A stretch of DNA of 64,000 nt from Cryobacterium glucosi (GCF_004402235.1 NZ_SOFS01000034.1:62357-126356); one strand, 5' to 3'. Shown: positions 28,497-38,671, counted from the first letter of the stretch. Notes: a model not told the origin generated them from the letters alone. A program made the numbers and translations.

Positions 28497-29428
28497 GCTG
28501 GGACCCGCGCCACCTCCCCGACCAGTCCGGCAAGACCTTCGTCGTCACCGGCGCCAACGCCGGCCTCGGCTATTTCACAAGCGAACAACTCGCCGCGACC
28601 GGTGCGCACGTCGTGCTGGCCTGCCGCAATCCCGTGAAGGCGGATGCCGCGATCGCGGCCATCCGCGGACGGGTACCCGGGGCATCCGTTTCGACGATCA
28701 ACCTCGACGTCGCCGACGCCGACAGTGTGCGCGCGGCCGCCGTGCTGCTGCTCGAGCTGCCCCGCCTCGACGGACTCGTGCTCAACGCCGGCATCGTGCA
28801 CCCGCCCCGGACCCGCGAGTCGAGCGCGGCCGGCAACGAGATCGTGCTCGAGACGAACTACCTCGGGCACTTTCACCTCACCGCGCTCACCCTGCCCGCC
28901 CTGTTGCGCACGCCAGGCAGCCGGGTCGTCGCGCTCGGCTCGCTCGCGACGCGGCTCGTCGCCTCGCGCCTGGACAACCTGCAGCTCGAGACGGGGTACA
29001 GCGGCTGGGTCGCGTACGCGCAGTCGAAGATCGCGATGCAGGTGTTCGGCTTCGAGCTCGACCGGCGGCTCCGGCGTGCCGGACTCGGCGGCCCCGGCGG
29101 GGTGCAGAGCCTCGTTGCGCACCCCGGTTACTCGGTGTCGGGGCTGACGCCGGGCATCCGCGGGGTCAACGAGCCGAGCCGGCCGCAGCGTTTCGCCGAC
29201 AACCTGCAGGGCCTGATCGGCGCCCAGGGCAAGGACCGCGGCGCCTGGCCGACGGTGCGCGCGACCCTCGACACGGATGCCCGCGGCGGCGAGTACTACG
29301 GCCCCCGTTTCCTGACCCGCGGCCTGCCTACTCGTCAGCGCCCCACGACCACGAGCCTCGACCCGCAGGTCGCGGCCCACCTCTGGTCCCGCACCGAGTG
29401 CCTCCTGTCCCTCCCCTTCCCCCTCTGA
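28493..29428 (+). CDS. Short-chain dehydrogenase/reductase
   Basis: 311-aa NAD(P)-dependent oxidoreductase of the SDR superfamily. The Rossmann nucleotide loop TGANAGLG is at about residues 19-26, LNAGIVHPP gives the central NAG, Ser precedes the active site, and YAQSKIA supplies the catalytic Tyr-x-x-x-Lys near residue 178. The long extended C-terminus resembles retinol-dehydrogenase/protochlorophyllide-reductase-like members. GTG start overlapping the chorismate mutase stop. Substrate unknown; the pairing with chorismate mutase may be co-transcription only. Confidence 0.85.
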   Translation: MSWDPRHLPDQSGKTFVVTGANAGLGYFTSEQLAATGAHVVLACRNPVKADAAIAAIRGRVPGASVSTINLDVADADSVRAAAVLLLELPRLDGLVLNAGIVHPPRTRESSAAGNEIVLETNYLGHFHLTALTLPALLRTPGSRVVALGSLATRLVASRLDNLQLETGYSGWVAYAQSKIAMQVFGFELDRRLRRAGLGGPGGVQSLVAHPGYSVSGLTPGIRGVNEPSRPQRFADNLQGLIGAQGKDRGAWPTVRATLDTDARGGEYYGPRFLTRGLPTRQRPTTTSLDPQVAAHLWSRTECLLSLPFPL

Positions 29429-29478
29429 CCCTCCCGCCTGTACCCTGTCGCCTGACGACCCGTGCGGTCTGCAGCCAG

Positions 29479-29541
29479 CCGCGAGAGTACGAATTGTGCC
29501 CTCATAGGGCGCACCAAGGGGCCGTTTCTCCGCTCTCGCGG
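29479..29541. repeat. Intergenic hairpin, family B, copy 1 (degenerate)
   Basis: Left arm opens CCGCGAGAGTACGAATTG as in the other family B copies; the right arm keeps only CTCTCGCGG (29533-29541). An inner stem around GTGCCCT/AGGGC is present. It begins 51 nt after the SDR stop and lies beyond the 3' end of the DUF559 gene. Confidence 0.6.
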
Positions 29542-29595
29542 GAGGGGTGAGGGATGCCGGGGGCTGGGTCGGCGCGAATGCGACGGCCGGATGGG

Positions 29596-30510
29596 TCAGG
29601 GGCGCCAGCCGCGGTCCCGAAGTGCGGTGTCGACCTTGCGCACGGCCGACGCGCTCTTGAGTCGAAGATGTGTCTTGTTCAGGCGAACCACCCGCCAGTC
29701 GGCTTCCATGATCGCATCGAGCCGATCGATGTCCCAGTGATACTGCTCTTCGTCCGTTCGATGCTGCTCGCCGTCGTACTCAACGAGCACTCGATATTCC
29801 CGGTAGACGAGGTCGCCCGTCGCAATCTTCCGTCCCGACCTATCCGTTAGGGGAGCGTTCACTTCCGGCTCGGGAAGGCCGGCCCGCACCAGGAGGAGCC
29901 GGATCTCGGTTTCCCGCGGTGAGAGCACGCCGGGGCGGACCCAGCCGAGCGCCTCTCTGAGCCGCCGTGCGCCGCGCTTGCCTGCGTGACGCGCCACGCC
30001 GGTACGCAGCTCGGCCATGGTCGCGAGCGGTCGCCTCCCTCCGACCAGGGCGTCTCCCATCACAATGAGTTCATCCAGGCTCAGCACGGCAGCGAGCTGG
30101 CGCCAGACATCGACCGGTGCGGCCACGCGATAACCGCCGATATCGACTAGGCGTACGGTGCCTGGTCGCGCATGGTGCGCGACGGTCCCTCTCACTCTCT
30201 GCCGTTCCGCCGGGTCGTCGACGCAGATATGAATCACGCCGGACGTCGCGAACCTCCGGGGGAGGGGAAGACCGTGCAGGTGCGCTGCCGTCACGTGACT
30301 GAAGAACTGGGCCGTCGACATCCGCTCGGAGTATGCCGCTATGAGCGTCGCGATCGTTGCCGGTCCCAATCGTGGTGAGCGGATGCCGTGAAACGGCTGC
30401 TCAAGGTCCGCGCCCCTCATTCGCTTCCGCGATACGCCCTCGTGGCGTCCACTGCGGGTGGTGAAGTGTCGGCCACGCAACGCGGGGGGAAGTTCGCGAC
30501 GTCGTTTCAT
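29596..30510 (-). CDS. DUF559 (Vsr-like endonuclease-fold) protein
   Basis: 304 aa. The C-terminal ~90 residues match the DUF559/very-short-patch-repair-like nuclease fold: EIRLLLVRAGLPEPEVN, then VLVEYDGEQHRTDEEQYHWD with the acidic E-Y-D and the Q-H, and WRVVRLNKTHL. The N-terminal part (TIATLIAAYSERMSTAQFFS, then AAHLHGLPLP) resembles the AbiEi-type winged helix often fused to this nuclease domain in Actinobacteria. Start at ATG 30510 by -10 spacing (CATCAT, 6 nt) is tentative. The DNA around it looks somewhat less GC-biased than its neighbours, and the gene sits between two family B hairpins. Role unknown; DNA repair, defence or mobile-element roles are possible. Confidence 0.7.
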   Translation of the reverse strand: MKRRRELPPALRGRHFTTRSGRHEGVSRKRMRGADLEQPFHGIRSPRLGPATIATLIAAYSERMSTAQFFSHVTAAHLHGLPLPRRFATSGVIHICVDDPAERQRVRGTVAHHARPGTVRLVDIGGYRVAAPVDVWRQLAAVLSLDELIVMGDALVGGRRPLATMAELRTGVARHAGKRGARRLREALGWVRPGVLSPRETEIRLLLVRAGLPEPEVNAPLTDRSGRKIATGDLVYREYRVLVEYDGEQHRTDEEQYHWDIDRLDAIMEADWRVVRLNKTHLRLKSASAVRKVDTALRDRGWRP

Positions 30511-30574
30511 CCCCCGATGATGCCGATTCCCACGAACGAGCGCGCGTTCTATCCACAGTCCGGCGGCCAGGGAC

Positions 30575-30635
30575 CGCGAGAGTACGAAAATGGCCCCTTC
30601 GGATGTCGTGAAGAGGCCATTTTCGTACTCTCGCG
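30575..30635. repeat. Intergenic hairpin, family B, copy 2
   Basis: Perfect 21-bp inverted repeat (30575-30595 with 30615-30635), core GCGAGAGTACGAAAATGG, 50 nt beyond the purL stop on the purL strand. It probably forms the purL 3' end. Confidence 0.9.
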
Positions 30636-30685
30636 CACGACACGCCCGTTCCCGGGGGGGGAGCGGCGGGGGCGGGAGGCCCGGG

Positions 30686-32992
30686 CTAGGCGAAGTGGGC
30701 GGGGAGGGTGGAGCTGTGGCGGGAGCGGAGGTCCGCGAGGGAGACCGTGAAGACGTCCTGCACCTCAAGAGCGTCGAGGGTGTTGTCGGTGACGCCGATG
30801 CGCAGCACCGGGTACCCGCGGCCCTCGCAGAGGCCGAGGAACTTCACGTCGTCCTCGCGCGGCACCGAGACGATGACGCGGCCGGCCGACTCCGAGAACA
30901 GGGCGACGGATGCGTCGATCCCGTCCCGCTCGCAGATGTCGCCGAGCCACACGCGGGCTCCGACCCCGAACCGGAGCACGCCCTCGGCGAGAGTCTGCGC
31001 GAGCCCGCCGGAAGACAGGTCGTGTGCGCTGTCGATGAGCGCCTCGATCGACGCCGCGTTGAGCAGGCCGGCCAGCCGCGCCTCACCGGGAAGGTCGACG
31101 ACCGGCGGCACACCGCCGAGGTGCCCGTGCACGACATCGGCCCAGGCCGAGCCGTCGAGTTCCTCGCGGGTGATGCCGAGCAGGTAGATGTTGTGGCCGT
31201 CGTCCTGCCAGCCGCTCGGCACGCGGCGGGCGACGTCGTCGATCACGCCGAGCACCGCGACGACGGGCGTCGGGTAGATCGGCTGGTCGCCGGTCTGGTT
31301 GTAGAACGACACGTTGCCGCCGGTGACGGGGATCTCGAGCTCGAGGCATCCGTCGGCGAGGGCCGTGACGGCGCGTTCGAACTGCCACATCACCTCGGGG
31401 TTCTCCGGGGAGCCGAAGTTGAGGCAGTCGCTGATGCCGACCGGCACCGCTCCGGTCGCTGCGACGTTGCGGTACGCCTCGGCGAGGGCGAGCTGGGCGC
31501 CGCGGTACGGGTCGAGCTGGCAGTAGCGGCCGTTGGCGTCGGTCGCGATGACGAAGCCGAGGCCAGACTCCTCGTCGATGCGGATCATGCCGGCGTCGTC
31601 GGGGAAGGAGAGCGCGGTGTTACCGAGCACGTAGCGGTCGTACTGGTCGGTGATCCAGCTGGGGTCTGCGAGGTTGGGCGAGCCCAGCAGCGAGAGGAAC
31701 TGCGCGCGCAGGTCCGCGGCATCCGTCGACCGGGGCAGAGCCGAGGCCGAGTCGGCCTGCAGCGCGTCGATCCAGGTCGGGTAGGCGACCGGGCGGTCGT
31801 AGACCGGGCCGTCGATCGCGACCGTGCGCGGGTCGACGTTGACGATCTCTTCGCCGTTCCAGTCGATGACGAGCCGGCCGGTGTCGGTGACCTCGCCGAG
31901 CACGCTCGTCTCGACGTCCCATTTGGCGGTCATCGCGAGGAAGCCCTCGAGCTTCTCCGGCGTGACGACGGCCATCATCCGCTCCTGGCTCTCGCTCATC
32001 AGGATCTCCTCGGCGGTGAGCGTCGGGTCGCGCAGCAGCACCTTTTCGAGCTGGATGTACATGCCGCCGTCGCCGTTCGAGGCGAGTTCCGAGGTCGCGC
32101 AGCTGATGCCGGCCGCGCCGAGGTCCTGGATGCCCTCGACGAGCTTGTCGCGGAACAGTTCGAGGCAGCACTCGATGAGCACCTTCTCGGCGAAGGGGTC
32201 GCCGACCTGCACCGCGGGGCGCTTGGTCGGGCCGTCGGCGCTGAAGGTGTCCGAGGCGAGAATGGATGCCCCGCCGATGCCGTCTCCGCCGGTGCGGGCC
32301 CCGAAGAGCACGACCTTGTTGCCCACGCCGCGGGCGTTGGCGAGGTGCAGGTCCTCGTGGCGGAGCACGCCGACCGAGAGCGCGTTGACGAGCGGGTTGC
32401 CCTGGTAGACCGAGTCGAACCAGGTCTCGCCGCCGATGTTCGGCAGGCCGAGGCAGTTGCCGTAGAACGAGATGCCGGACACGACGCCGTGCACGACGCG
32501 CGCCGTGTCCGGGTCGTCGATGCGGCCGAAGCGGAGGGCGTCCATCACGGCGACCGGGCGGGCGCCCATCGAGATGATGTCGCGCACGATGCCGCCGACG
32601 CCGGTCGCGGCGCCCTGGAACGGCTCGATGTAGGAGGGGTGGTTGTGCGACTCGATCTTGAAGGTGACGGCCCAGCCCTCGCCGACGTCGAGCACACCCG
32701 CGTTCTCGCCCATGCCGACCATGAGGTTCTTCTTCATGGCGGGGGAGACCTTGTCGCCGAACTGGCGCAGGTACTTCTTCGAGCTCTTGTATGAGCAGTG
32801 CTCGCTCCACATCACCGAGTACATCGCGAGCTCGCCGCTCGTGGGGCGGCGGCCGAGGATCGTGCGGATCTCCTGGTACTCGCCCTCGGTCAGCCCGAGG
32901 GCGCCGAAGGGCTGGTCCTTGTCCGGGGTGGCGATCGCGTTCGCGACGGTGTCGGCGATGCCGCGGGAGGGGGTGGTGGTAACTGCGGTCAC
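30686..32992 (-). CDS. purL: Phosphoribosylformylglycinamidine synthase, large subunit
   Basis: Synthetase subunit of FGAM synthase (with PurS and PurQ), using ATP and glutamine-derived ammonia to convert FGAR to FGAM. 768 aa, the small PurL type that needs separate PurQ and PurS, both present at 36-37 kb. Family marks include [15 protein letters not shown] near residue 70, the metal/ATP site [33 protein letters not shown], and the second half [10 protein letters not shown] and [15 protein letters not shown] start at 32992 with GGGAG about 8 nt upstream; a TAGACT -10 lies further up, so this gene has a normal leader. It is separated from purQ-purS by 3 kb of unrelated genes. Confidence 0.96.
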   Translation of the reverse strand: MTAVTTTPSRGIADTVANAIATPDKDQPFGALGLTEGEYQEIRTILGRRPTSGELAMYSVMWSEHCSYKSSKKYLRQFGDKVSPAMKKNLMVGMGENAGVLDVGEGWAVTFKIESHNHPSYIEPFQGAATGVGGIVRDIISMGARPVAVMDALRFGRIDDPDTARVVHGVVSGISFYGNCLGLPNIGGETWFDSVYQGNPLVNALSVGVLRHEDLHLANARGVGNKVVLFGARTGGDGIGGASILASDTFSADGPTKRPAVQVGDPFAEKVLIECCLELFRDKLVEGIQDLGAAGISCATSELASNGDGGMYIQLEKVLLRDPTLTAEEILMSESQERMMAVVTPEKLEGFLAMTAKWDVETSVLGEVTDTGRLVIDWNGEEIVNVDPRTVAIDGPVYDRPVAYPTWIDALQADSASALPRSTDAADLRAQFLSLLGSPNLADPSWITDQYDRYVLGNTALSFPDDAGMIRIDEESGLGFVIATDANGRYCQLDPYRGAQLALAEAYRNVAATGAVPVGISDCLNFGSPENPEVMWQFERAVTALADGCLELEIPVTGGNVSFYNQTGDQPIYPTPVVAVLGVIDDVARRVPSGWQDDGHNIYLLGITREELDGSAWADVVHGHLGGVPPVVDLPGEARLAGLLNAASIEALIDSAHDLSSGGLAQTLAEGVLRFGVGARVWLGDICERDGIDASVALFSESAGRVIVSVPREDDVKFLGLCEGRGYPVLRIGVTDNTLDALEVQDVFTVSLADLRSRHSSTLPAHFA

Positions 32993-33206
32993 GTGGCGTT
33001 CTCCCAGAGATAGCGGATGCTTGGCGCGCCCAGTCTACCGGTTGCCTCCCCTGCACCCCCCGTTCCGATCCCGCTCTCACCGCAGCGGGAACAGTTGTCG
33101 GAGATTCGGCCGCCGATGTCCTTTCGGGACCGCCCCGTTCGTTCCTAGAGTAGATCCCACCGTTCCCGATGGGTCATTCGATGAAATCCCCGATGAAGGA
33201 GTCACC

Positions 33207-33557
33207 ATGCCCAGCTATGTTGCCCTGACCTACACCCGTGACGTCGACTGGACCGCCCCGGAGCAGGCGGCAGAGATGCAGGAGTACCGCGATTTCGGCC
33301 GCGATGCCGAGGCGGTGATCCGCGGCGGTGCCGCGCTCTACCCGACCCAGACCGCGACGACCGTGCGGGTCACCGGCGGCAAGGGCGGCGACGTCGTGAT
33401 CGGCGACGGCCCGTACGCCGAGACCAAAGAGGCCCTGACCGGCTTCTACCTGCTCGAGTGCGACAGCCTCGACGAGGCGATCCGGCACGCGGCCGCGATC
33501 CCCGCCGCCTGGAACGGCGTCGTCGAGGTGCGTCCGACGGTCCCGACCCTGATGTGA
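33207..33557 (+). CDS. YCII/DGPF-domain protein, partner of an ECF42 sigma factor
   Basis: 116-aa soluble alpha/beta-barrel protein of the YciI family with the DGPF signature (VVIGDGPYAETKEALTGFYLLE; DGPY here). The ATG has a perfect AAGGAG 7 nt upstream. The downstream sigma factor start overlaps its stop. Genes of this type are the conserved partners of ECF42 sigma factors, whose targets they usually are. A TGTCGG word at 33,096-33,101 resembles the ECF42 -35 element, but I see no convincing -10, so I do not call the promoter. Confidence 0.8.
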   Translation: MPSYVALTYTRDVDWTAPEQAAEMQEYRDFGRDAEAVIRGGAALYPTQTATTVRVTGGKGGDVVIGDGPYAETKEALTGFYLLECDSLDEAIRHAAAIPAAWNGVVEVRPTVPTLM

Positions 33558-34900
33558 TGACGGCGACGGATGCCGGTGGCACCGACCCGGCCGGGGCCCT
33601 CGCCGCGCTCCTGGTCGCGGAGCGGCGCCGGGTGCTGGCCACCGTCATCCGTCTGACCGGTGACCTGGCCCTCGCCGAGGACGCCGTCCAGGACGCCGCC
33701 ATCAGCGCCCTGGAGACCTGGCGTCGGCTCGGCGTGCCTCCGAATCCGCGCGCGTGGCTCACCCTTGCGGCCAAGCGGCGGGTGATCGACCTGCTCCGGC
33801 GGGAGGGCGCGCGGCCGAACAAGGAACGGGAGGCGATCATCCTGGCCGTGCAACGGGCACCCGACGAGACCCCGCCCGGCATCGTCCGCGACGACCAGCT
33901 CCGGCTGATCTTCACCTGCTGCCATCCGGCGCTCGCGCAGGAGGCCCAGGTTGCGCTCAGCCTGCACGTGCTCTGCGGTTTGAGCGTCGCAGAGGTCGCC
34001 CGGGCGCTCCTCGTTTCAGAGGCGACGATGGCCAAGCGCCTCACCCGGGCGCGACGCAAGATCGCCGACGCCGGCATCCGCTACCGCGTGCCCGACGCGG
34101 GGGAACTGCCTGGCCGGCTCGGCGCGGTCGCGACGACCGTGTTCCTGCTGTTCACGGAGGGCTACGCTTCCCGGTCGGCGGATGCCCCTGCCCTCGTGTC
34201 GGCGCGGCCTGAGTCCTCCGTGCCGCCCGGCTCGCAGGCGCCGCCCGGCTCGGCTGCGCTGCCCCCGCCGACCGCGCCATCCGGGCCGCCCGGCGCATCC
34301 GTTGCAGAGGAAGCGATCCGGCTGGGGCGGCTGCTCGTCGAGCTGATGCCGGGCGAACCCGTGCTCGAGGGACTCCTCGCGACGATGCTGCTCCAGCACT
34401 CCCGACTACGCGCCCGGTTCGACGGCGACGGCGACATCGTCCTCCTGGCCGACCAGGACCGGAGTCTCTGGGACCGCTCCCGCGTCGCGGAAGGCATCGA
34501 GCTCGCCGCGTCCGCGATCCGCGGCAGCAGCATCCGCCCGGAGCGGTTCGCGGTCACGGCCGCGATCGCCGCCTGCCACGCCCTGGCCGCGGATGCCGCG
34601 ACCACCGACTGGGACGCCATCATCGCCTGGTACGACGTGCTGCTCGCCCTCGACCCGAGCCCGGTCGTGCGGCTGAACCGGGCGGCCGCCCTCGCCGAGA
34701 GCGGCGACCCGGCCGCGGCGCTCGCCGTGGTCGACCGGATCGGCGGCCTCGACGACTACTTCTGGTTCCACGCGACCCGGGCCGAGCTGCTCCGCAGACT
34801 GGGGCGTCACCCGGAGGCCGGCGCTGCTGCCCTCGTGGCACGCGAGCTCACCGGATCCGCGGCCCAGCTCCGGCTGCTGGACCGTCGGCATCCGTCGTAA
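33557..34900 (+). CDS. ECF42-type RNA polymerase sigma factor with C-terminal TPR-like domain
   Basis: 447 aa. Sigma-70 region 2 (~residues 14-50, LATVIRLTGDLALAEDAVQD) and region 4 (~130-165, GLSVAEVARALLVSEATMAKRL) are followed by a C-terminal helical extension of ~270 residues (DUF6596/TPR-like, DPSPVVRLNRAAALAESGD). This layout and the preceding YCII gene define the ECF42 group. No anti-sigma gene is present, as expected: the C-terminal extension is thought to control activity. A Pro/Ser-rich insert (~residues 213-252) lies between the two parts. The start overlaps the YCII stop; a GTG one codon earlier is equally possible. Confidence 0.85.
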   Translation: MTATDAGGTDPAGALAALLVAERRRVLATVIRLTGDLALAEDAVQDAAISALETWRRLGVPPNPRAWLTLAAKRRVIDLLRREGARPNKEREAIILAVQRAPDETPPGIVRDDQLRLIFTCCHPALAQEAQVALSLHVLCGLSVAEVARALLVSEATMAKRLTRARRKIADAGIRYRVPDAGELPGRLGAVATTVFLLFTEGYASRSADAPALVSARPESSVPPGSQAPPGSAALPPPTAPSGPPGASVAEEAIRLGRLLVELMPGEPVLEGLLATMLLQHSRLRARFDGDGDIVLLADQDRSLWDRSRVAEGIELAASAIRGSSIRPERFAVTAAIAACHALAADAATTDWDAIIAWYDVLLALDPSPVVRLNRAAALAESGDPAAALAVVDRIGGLDDYFWFHATRAELLRRLGRHPEAGAAALVARELTGSAAQLRLLDRRHPS

Positions 34901-34980
34901 GAGGCAACGCACAGGGTGGGTCCTGACCTCCGCGGCGGGCACCCCCTGCGCGAGCGGATGCACCGTGGCACGATGAAGGG

Positions 34981-36006
34981 ATGACCTACCTTCCGGCTGA
35001 CACCAGATACGAGTCCATGCCCTACCGCCGCACCGGGAAGAGCGGCCTCAAGCTCCCGGCCGTTTCGCTCGGGCTGTGGCAGAACTTCGGCGGGGTCACC
35101 CCGCTCGAGACGCAGCGAGCGATCCTGCGCCGCGCCTTCGACCTCGGCGTGACGCACTTCGACCTCGCCAACAACTACGGCCCGCCGTACGGCAGCGCCG
35201 AGAGCAACTTCGGGATTCACCTGAAGCAGGACTTCCGGCCGCACCGCGACGAGCTCGTCATCTCGACCAAGGCAGGCTACGACATGTGGGCGGGCCCGTA
35301 CGGCGAATGGGGATCCCGCAAGTCGCTGCTCGCGAGCCTCGACCAGTCGCTCGGCCGGATGGGCCTCGATTACGTCGACGTGTTCTACTCGCACCGCGCC
35401 GACCCGGACACCCCGCTCGAGGAGACCATGGGCGCGCTGCACACCGCCGTCACGAGCGGCCGTGCCCTCTACGCCGGGATCTCCTCGTACTCGCCAGAGC
35501 GCACCCGGCAGGCCGCGGCGATCCTCGCCGACCTCGGCACGCCGCTGCTCATCCACCAGCCCTCGTACTCGATGTTCAACCGCTGGGTCGAGGACGACCT
35601 GCTGATCACCCTCGAAGACCTCGGCGTCGGCTGCATCGCGTTCTCTCCGCTCGCCCAGGGACTGCTCACCGACCGGTACCTGCACGGGGTGCCCGCGGAC
35701 TCGCGGGCGGCGCGGGCCGGGTCGATGAAACGCGACATGGTCAGCGACGAGACGCTCGTCCACATCCGTGCCCTCACCGATATCGCCGGGGAGCGCGGGC
35801 AGTCGCTCGCCCAGCTCGCCCTCGCCTGGGTGCTGCGGCGCCCGGAGGTGACGTCGGCGCTGATCGGGGCGTCCTCGGTCGCGCAGCTCGAGGCCAACGT
35901 CGCCGCCGTGGAGAACCTGGAGTTCACCGCCGCGGAGCTCGACGTGATCGACGCTCACGCCGTCGACGCCGGTATCAACCTGTGGGAAGCATCCGCCGCC
36001 GTCTAA
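34981..36006 (+). CDS. Aldo/keto reductase, YghZ/glyceraldehyde-3-phosphate-reductase type
   Basis: NADPH-dependent reductase of 341 aa with the (beta/alpha)8 fold. Active-site tetrad positions are visible: Asp and Tyr in FDLANNYGPPYGSAE (~60-74), Lys in VISTKAGYDMW, and the His of YSHRADPDTPLEETM. NADPH-binding ALIGASSVAQLEANV is near the end. The extended GYDMWAGPYGEWGSRK and FSPLAQGLLTDRYL segments are typical of YghZ/MgrA, which reduces L-glyceraldehyde 3-phosphate and methylglyoxal. Monocistronic, ending in a family A hairpin. Aldehyde detoxification is the likely role. Confidence 0.87.
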   Translation: MTYLPADTRYESMPYRRTGKSGLKLPAVSLGLWQNFGGVTPLETQRAILRRAFDLGVTHFDLANNYGPPYGSAESNFGIHLKQDFRPHRDELVISTKAGYDMWAGPYGEWGSRKSLLASLDQSLGRMGLDYVDVFYSHRADPDTPLEETMGALHTAVTSGRALYAGISSYSPERTRQAAAILADLGTPLLIHQPSYSMFNRWVEDDLLITLEDLGVGCIAFSPLAQGLLTDRYLHGVPADSRAARAGSMKRDMVSDETLVHIRALTDIAGERGQSLAQLALAWVLRRPEVTSALIGASSVAQLEANVAAVENLEFTAAELDVIDAHAVDAGINLWEASAAV

Positions 36007-36022
36007 ACCGAGGCCCCTGTTC

Positions 36023-36081
36023 GCGAAAGCGGGTGAATCGTCGTTCTGCGGCACTGGAAACGACGATTCACCCGCTTTCGT
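36023..36081. repeat. Intergenic hairpin, family A, copy 3
   Basis: Perfect 22-bp stem (36024-36045 with 36059-36080, 13-nt loop). It lies between convergent genes, 17 nt after the aldo/keto reductase stop and about 55 nt from the purQ stop. Confidence 0.9.
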
Positions 36082-36126
36082 GGGACCGGGCGTTGCGGGA
36101 CCGGGCGTTGCGGGACCGGGCGTTGC
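36082..36126. repeat. Three perfect 15-bp tandem repeats
   Basis: Unit GGGACCGGGCGTTGC, three identical copies, directly after the family A hairpin and 10 nt before the purQ stop. Non-coding. Confidence 0.9.
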
Positions 36127-36136
36127 GGGGTGCGGG

Positions 36137-36834
<698 letters not shown>

Positions 36835-36835
<1 letters not shown>

Positions 36836-37110
36836 CAGGCGGAGACCCCGACTGTGCTGTCTGCGCCCACGACGTGGATGCCGACGACGTCTTCGATCAC
36901 GGCGTTGGAGAGCACGGAGTCGGCGAGTTCGCGCACTTCGGCGAGCACGGCCTCGTCGACGGGCCCGTCGACGGTGAGTTCAAAACGCTTGCCGAGGCGA
37001 ACGCTCGTGAAGCGGGTCTTGCCGAGGCGGCCGAGGACGCCGGCGACGGCTTTTCCCTGCGGGTCGAGCAGCTCGGCCTTGGGCATAACTTCAACGACGA
37101 TGGTTGGCAT
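36835..37110 (-). CDS. purS: Phosphoribosylformylglycinamidine synthase, PurS subunit
   Basis: 91-aa bridging subunit that assembles PurQ and PurL and channels ammonia. Family pattern: [22 protein letters not shown] at the start and FELTVDGPV in the second strand. The ATG at 37110 has GGAG 7 nt upstream. A TAGAAT -10 box lies at 37,152-37,147 on the minus strand, giving a leader of about 30 nt. First gene of a purS-purQ operon. Confidence 0.94.
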
Positions 37111-37183
37111 GGTTCACTCCGAGACGTCGGGGGCGTGGATGCCTCGATTCTACAGTCCACACGGCCCGGGCCCGGGTCGGCTG

Positions 37184-38563
37184 TTACCGCCCGTTGCCGG
37201 GGCCACTCTGCCCGAACCCCGCCGCGATCCCGGTCCCCGGCGCGAGGCCCGCCTGCCCGAGCAGGACCCCGCGCAGCACGTCGCGGATCGCCGCGACCCC
37301 CTCGAGCGTCTCGACGAAGCTCGTGCTGAGCGGCGACAGCCCGATCCGCAAGCCTTCCGGCCCGCGGAAATCGGGGATGACGTCGTGTTCCCAGAGTGTC
37401 GTCGTGACTTGCCGCATCGCCGGGTGGTTGACCGTGACGTGGCCGCCGCGGTGGGTGTGGTCGCGCGGCGACGTGAGCCGCACGCCGAGCGGCACGAGCC
37501 ACTCGTCGACGAGGGTGATCGCGAATTCGGTGAGCGCGACAGACTTGGCCCGCACCTCCTCGATGCCCGCTTCGCCGATCATCGCGATCGTGTCCTGCAT
37601 CGCGAGCATGCCGACGATCGGCGGCGTCCCGCTCTGAAACCGGCGGATGCCGTCGGCCGGGTGATACCCCGGCCCCATCGTGAACACGTCCTTCGTGCCC
37701 ATCCAGCCTTGGATCGGCTGGGTGAGCACGTCCTGGAGGTCGCGGCGCACGTAGCCGAAGGCAGGCGCCCCCGGCCCGCCGTTCAGGTACTTGTACGAGC
37801 AGCCGACGGCGAGGTCGACGTCGCAGAGGTCCAGCTCGACGGGAACGGAGCCGACAGAGTGGCTGAGGTCCCAGAGCACGAGGGCGCCGACAGAATGCGC
37901 CGCCGCGGTGATCCGGCGCATGTCGGCGAGGAACCCGGAGCGGTAGGCGACGTGGCTGAGCAGCACGAGCGCCGTCTGCTGGCCGATCGCCGCGCGCACC
38001 TGGTCGAGTGAGACCCCGCCTGCGGGATCCGAGTGGATCCAGTGCAGGGTCAGGCCGCGCTCGGCGGCGATGCCCTCGATCAGGTACCGGTCGGTGGGGA
38101 AGTTGTCGGTGTCGAGCACGATCTCGGTGCGCGCCGGTTCGGAGCCGACCCTGCGGTAGTCCACCGCGGCCCGGGCGAGCTTATAGAGCAGTACAGTCGT
38201 CGAGTCGCCGATGAAGACCTGGCCAGGCGCCGAGCCGAGCGCGACCCGCCCGAGTTCGTCGCCGATCCGGAACGGAAGCTCCATCCACTCCTCGTCCCAG
38301 CCGCGGATCAGCCGGGTTCCCCAGTTGTGGGTCAGGAACTCGGTGATCCGCCCGACACTCGCGAGGGTCGGCCGGCCGAGCGAATTGCCGTCGAGGTAGA
38401 CGAACGGATCGGCCGCGGCACCCGCCGCTGTGCCGGCTTCGGTGCCCACGAACTGCCGACGGTAGTGGGCCAGCCCGTCGATCCGGTCCATCCGGCGGGC
38501 GAAGACGAGGTGGGCATCCGTGCCCTCGCCGGCGGTGCGGCTCGGATCGGGGGGAGGCGTCAT
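37184..38563 (-). CDS. kynU: Kynureninase
   Basis: PLP enzyme cleaving kynurenine (or 3-hydroxykynurenine) to anthranilate (or 3-hydroxyanthranilate) and alanine. 459 aa. The PLP Lys is in SYKYLNGGPGAPAF; YLDGNSLGRP near residue 55 and LWDLSHSVGSVPVEL with the PLP-ring Asp match the family, as do the Arg residues of GLRIGLSPL. The ATG at 38563 has GAGG 7 nt upstream. No tryptophan dioxygenase or kynurenine formamidase gene is adjacent, so it may act on imported kynurenine or rely on genes elsewhere. Divergent from a TetR-LacI regulator pair across two 19-bp direct repeats. Confidence 0.9.
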   Translation of the reverse strand: MTPPPDPSRTAGEGTDAHLVFARRMDRIDGLAHYRRQFVGTEAGTAAGAAADPFVYLDGNSLGRPTLASVGRITEFLTHNWGTRLIRGWDEEWMELPFRIGDELGRVALGSAPGQVFIGDSTTVLLYKLARAAVDYRRVGSEPARTEIVLDTDNFPTDRYLIEGIAAERGLTLHWIHSDPAGGVSLDQVRAAIGQQTALVLLSHVAYRSGFLADMRRITAAAHSVGALVLWDLSHSVGSVPVELDLCDVDLAVGCSYKYLNGGPGAPAFGYVRRDLQDVLTQPIQGWMGTKDVFTMGPGYHPADGIRRFQSGTPPIVGMLAMQDTIAMIGEAGIEEVRAKSVALTEFAITLVDEWLVPLGVRLTSPRDHTHRGGHVTVNHPAMRQVTTTLWEHDVIPDFRGPEGLRIGLSPLSTSFVETLEGVAAIRDVLRGVLLGQAGLAPGTGIAAGFGQSGPGNGR

Positions 38564-38613
38564 CGGGAGTCCTCGGTTCTCAGGGATGCTGCGGGCCGTC
38601 GGTCGGACCACTG

Positions 38614-38671
38614 CGGTTCTCCGGCGAGATTCACGGGTTCGCATGTGAGACCCGGTTCTCCGGCGAGATTC
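38614..38671. repeat. Direct repeats in the kynU-tetR divergent promoter
   Basis: CGGTTCTCCGGCGAGATTC occurs twice without a mismatch (38614-38632 and 38653-38671), 39 bp apart, a little under four helical turns. Each copy contains TCTC-CGGC-GAGA. It is a candidate operator for kynU or the TetR gene. Confidence 0.65.

Noticed and set aside
33370-34077. Minus-strand frame opposite the ECF42 gene
   Set aside because: Antisense shadow rich in Arg/Ser; the plus-strand sigma regions 2 and 4 are clear.
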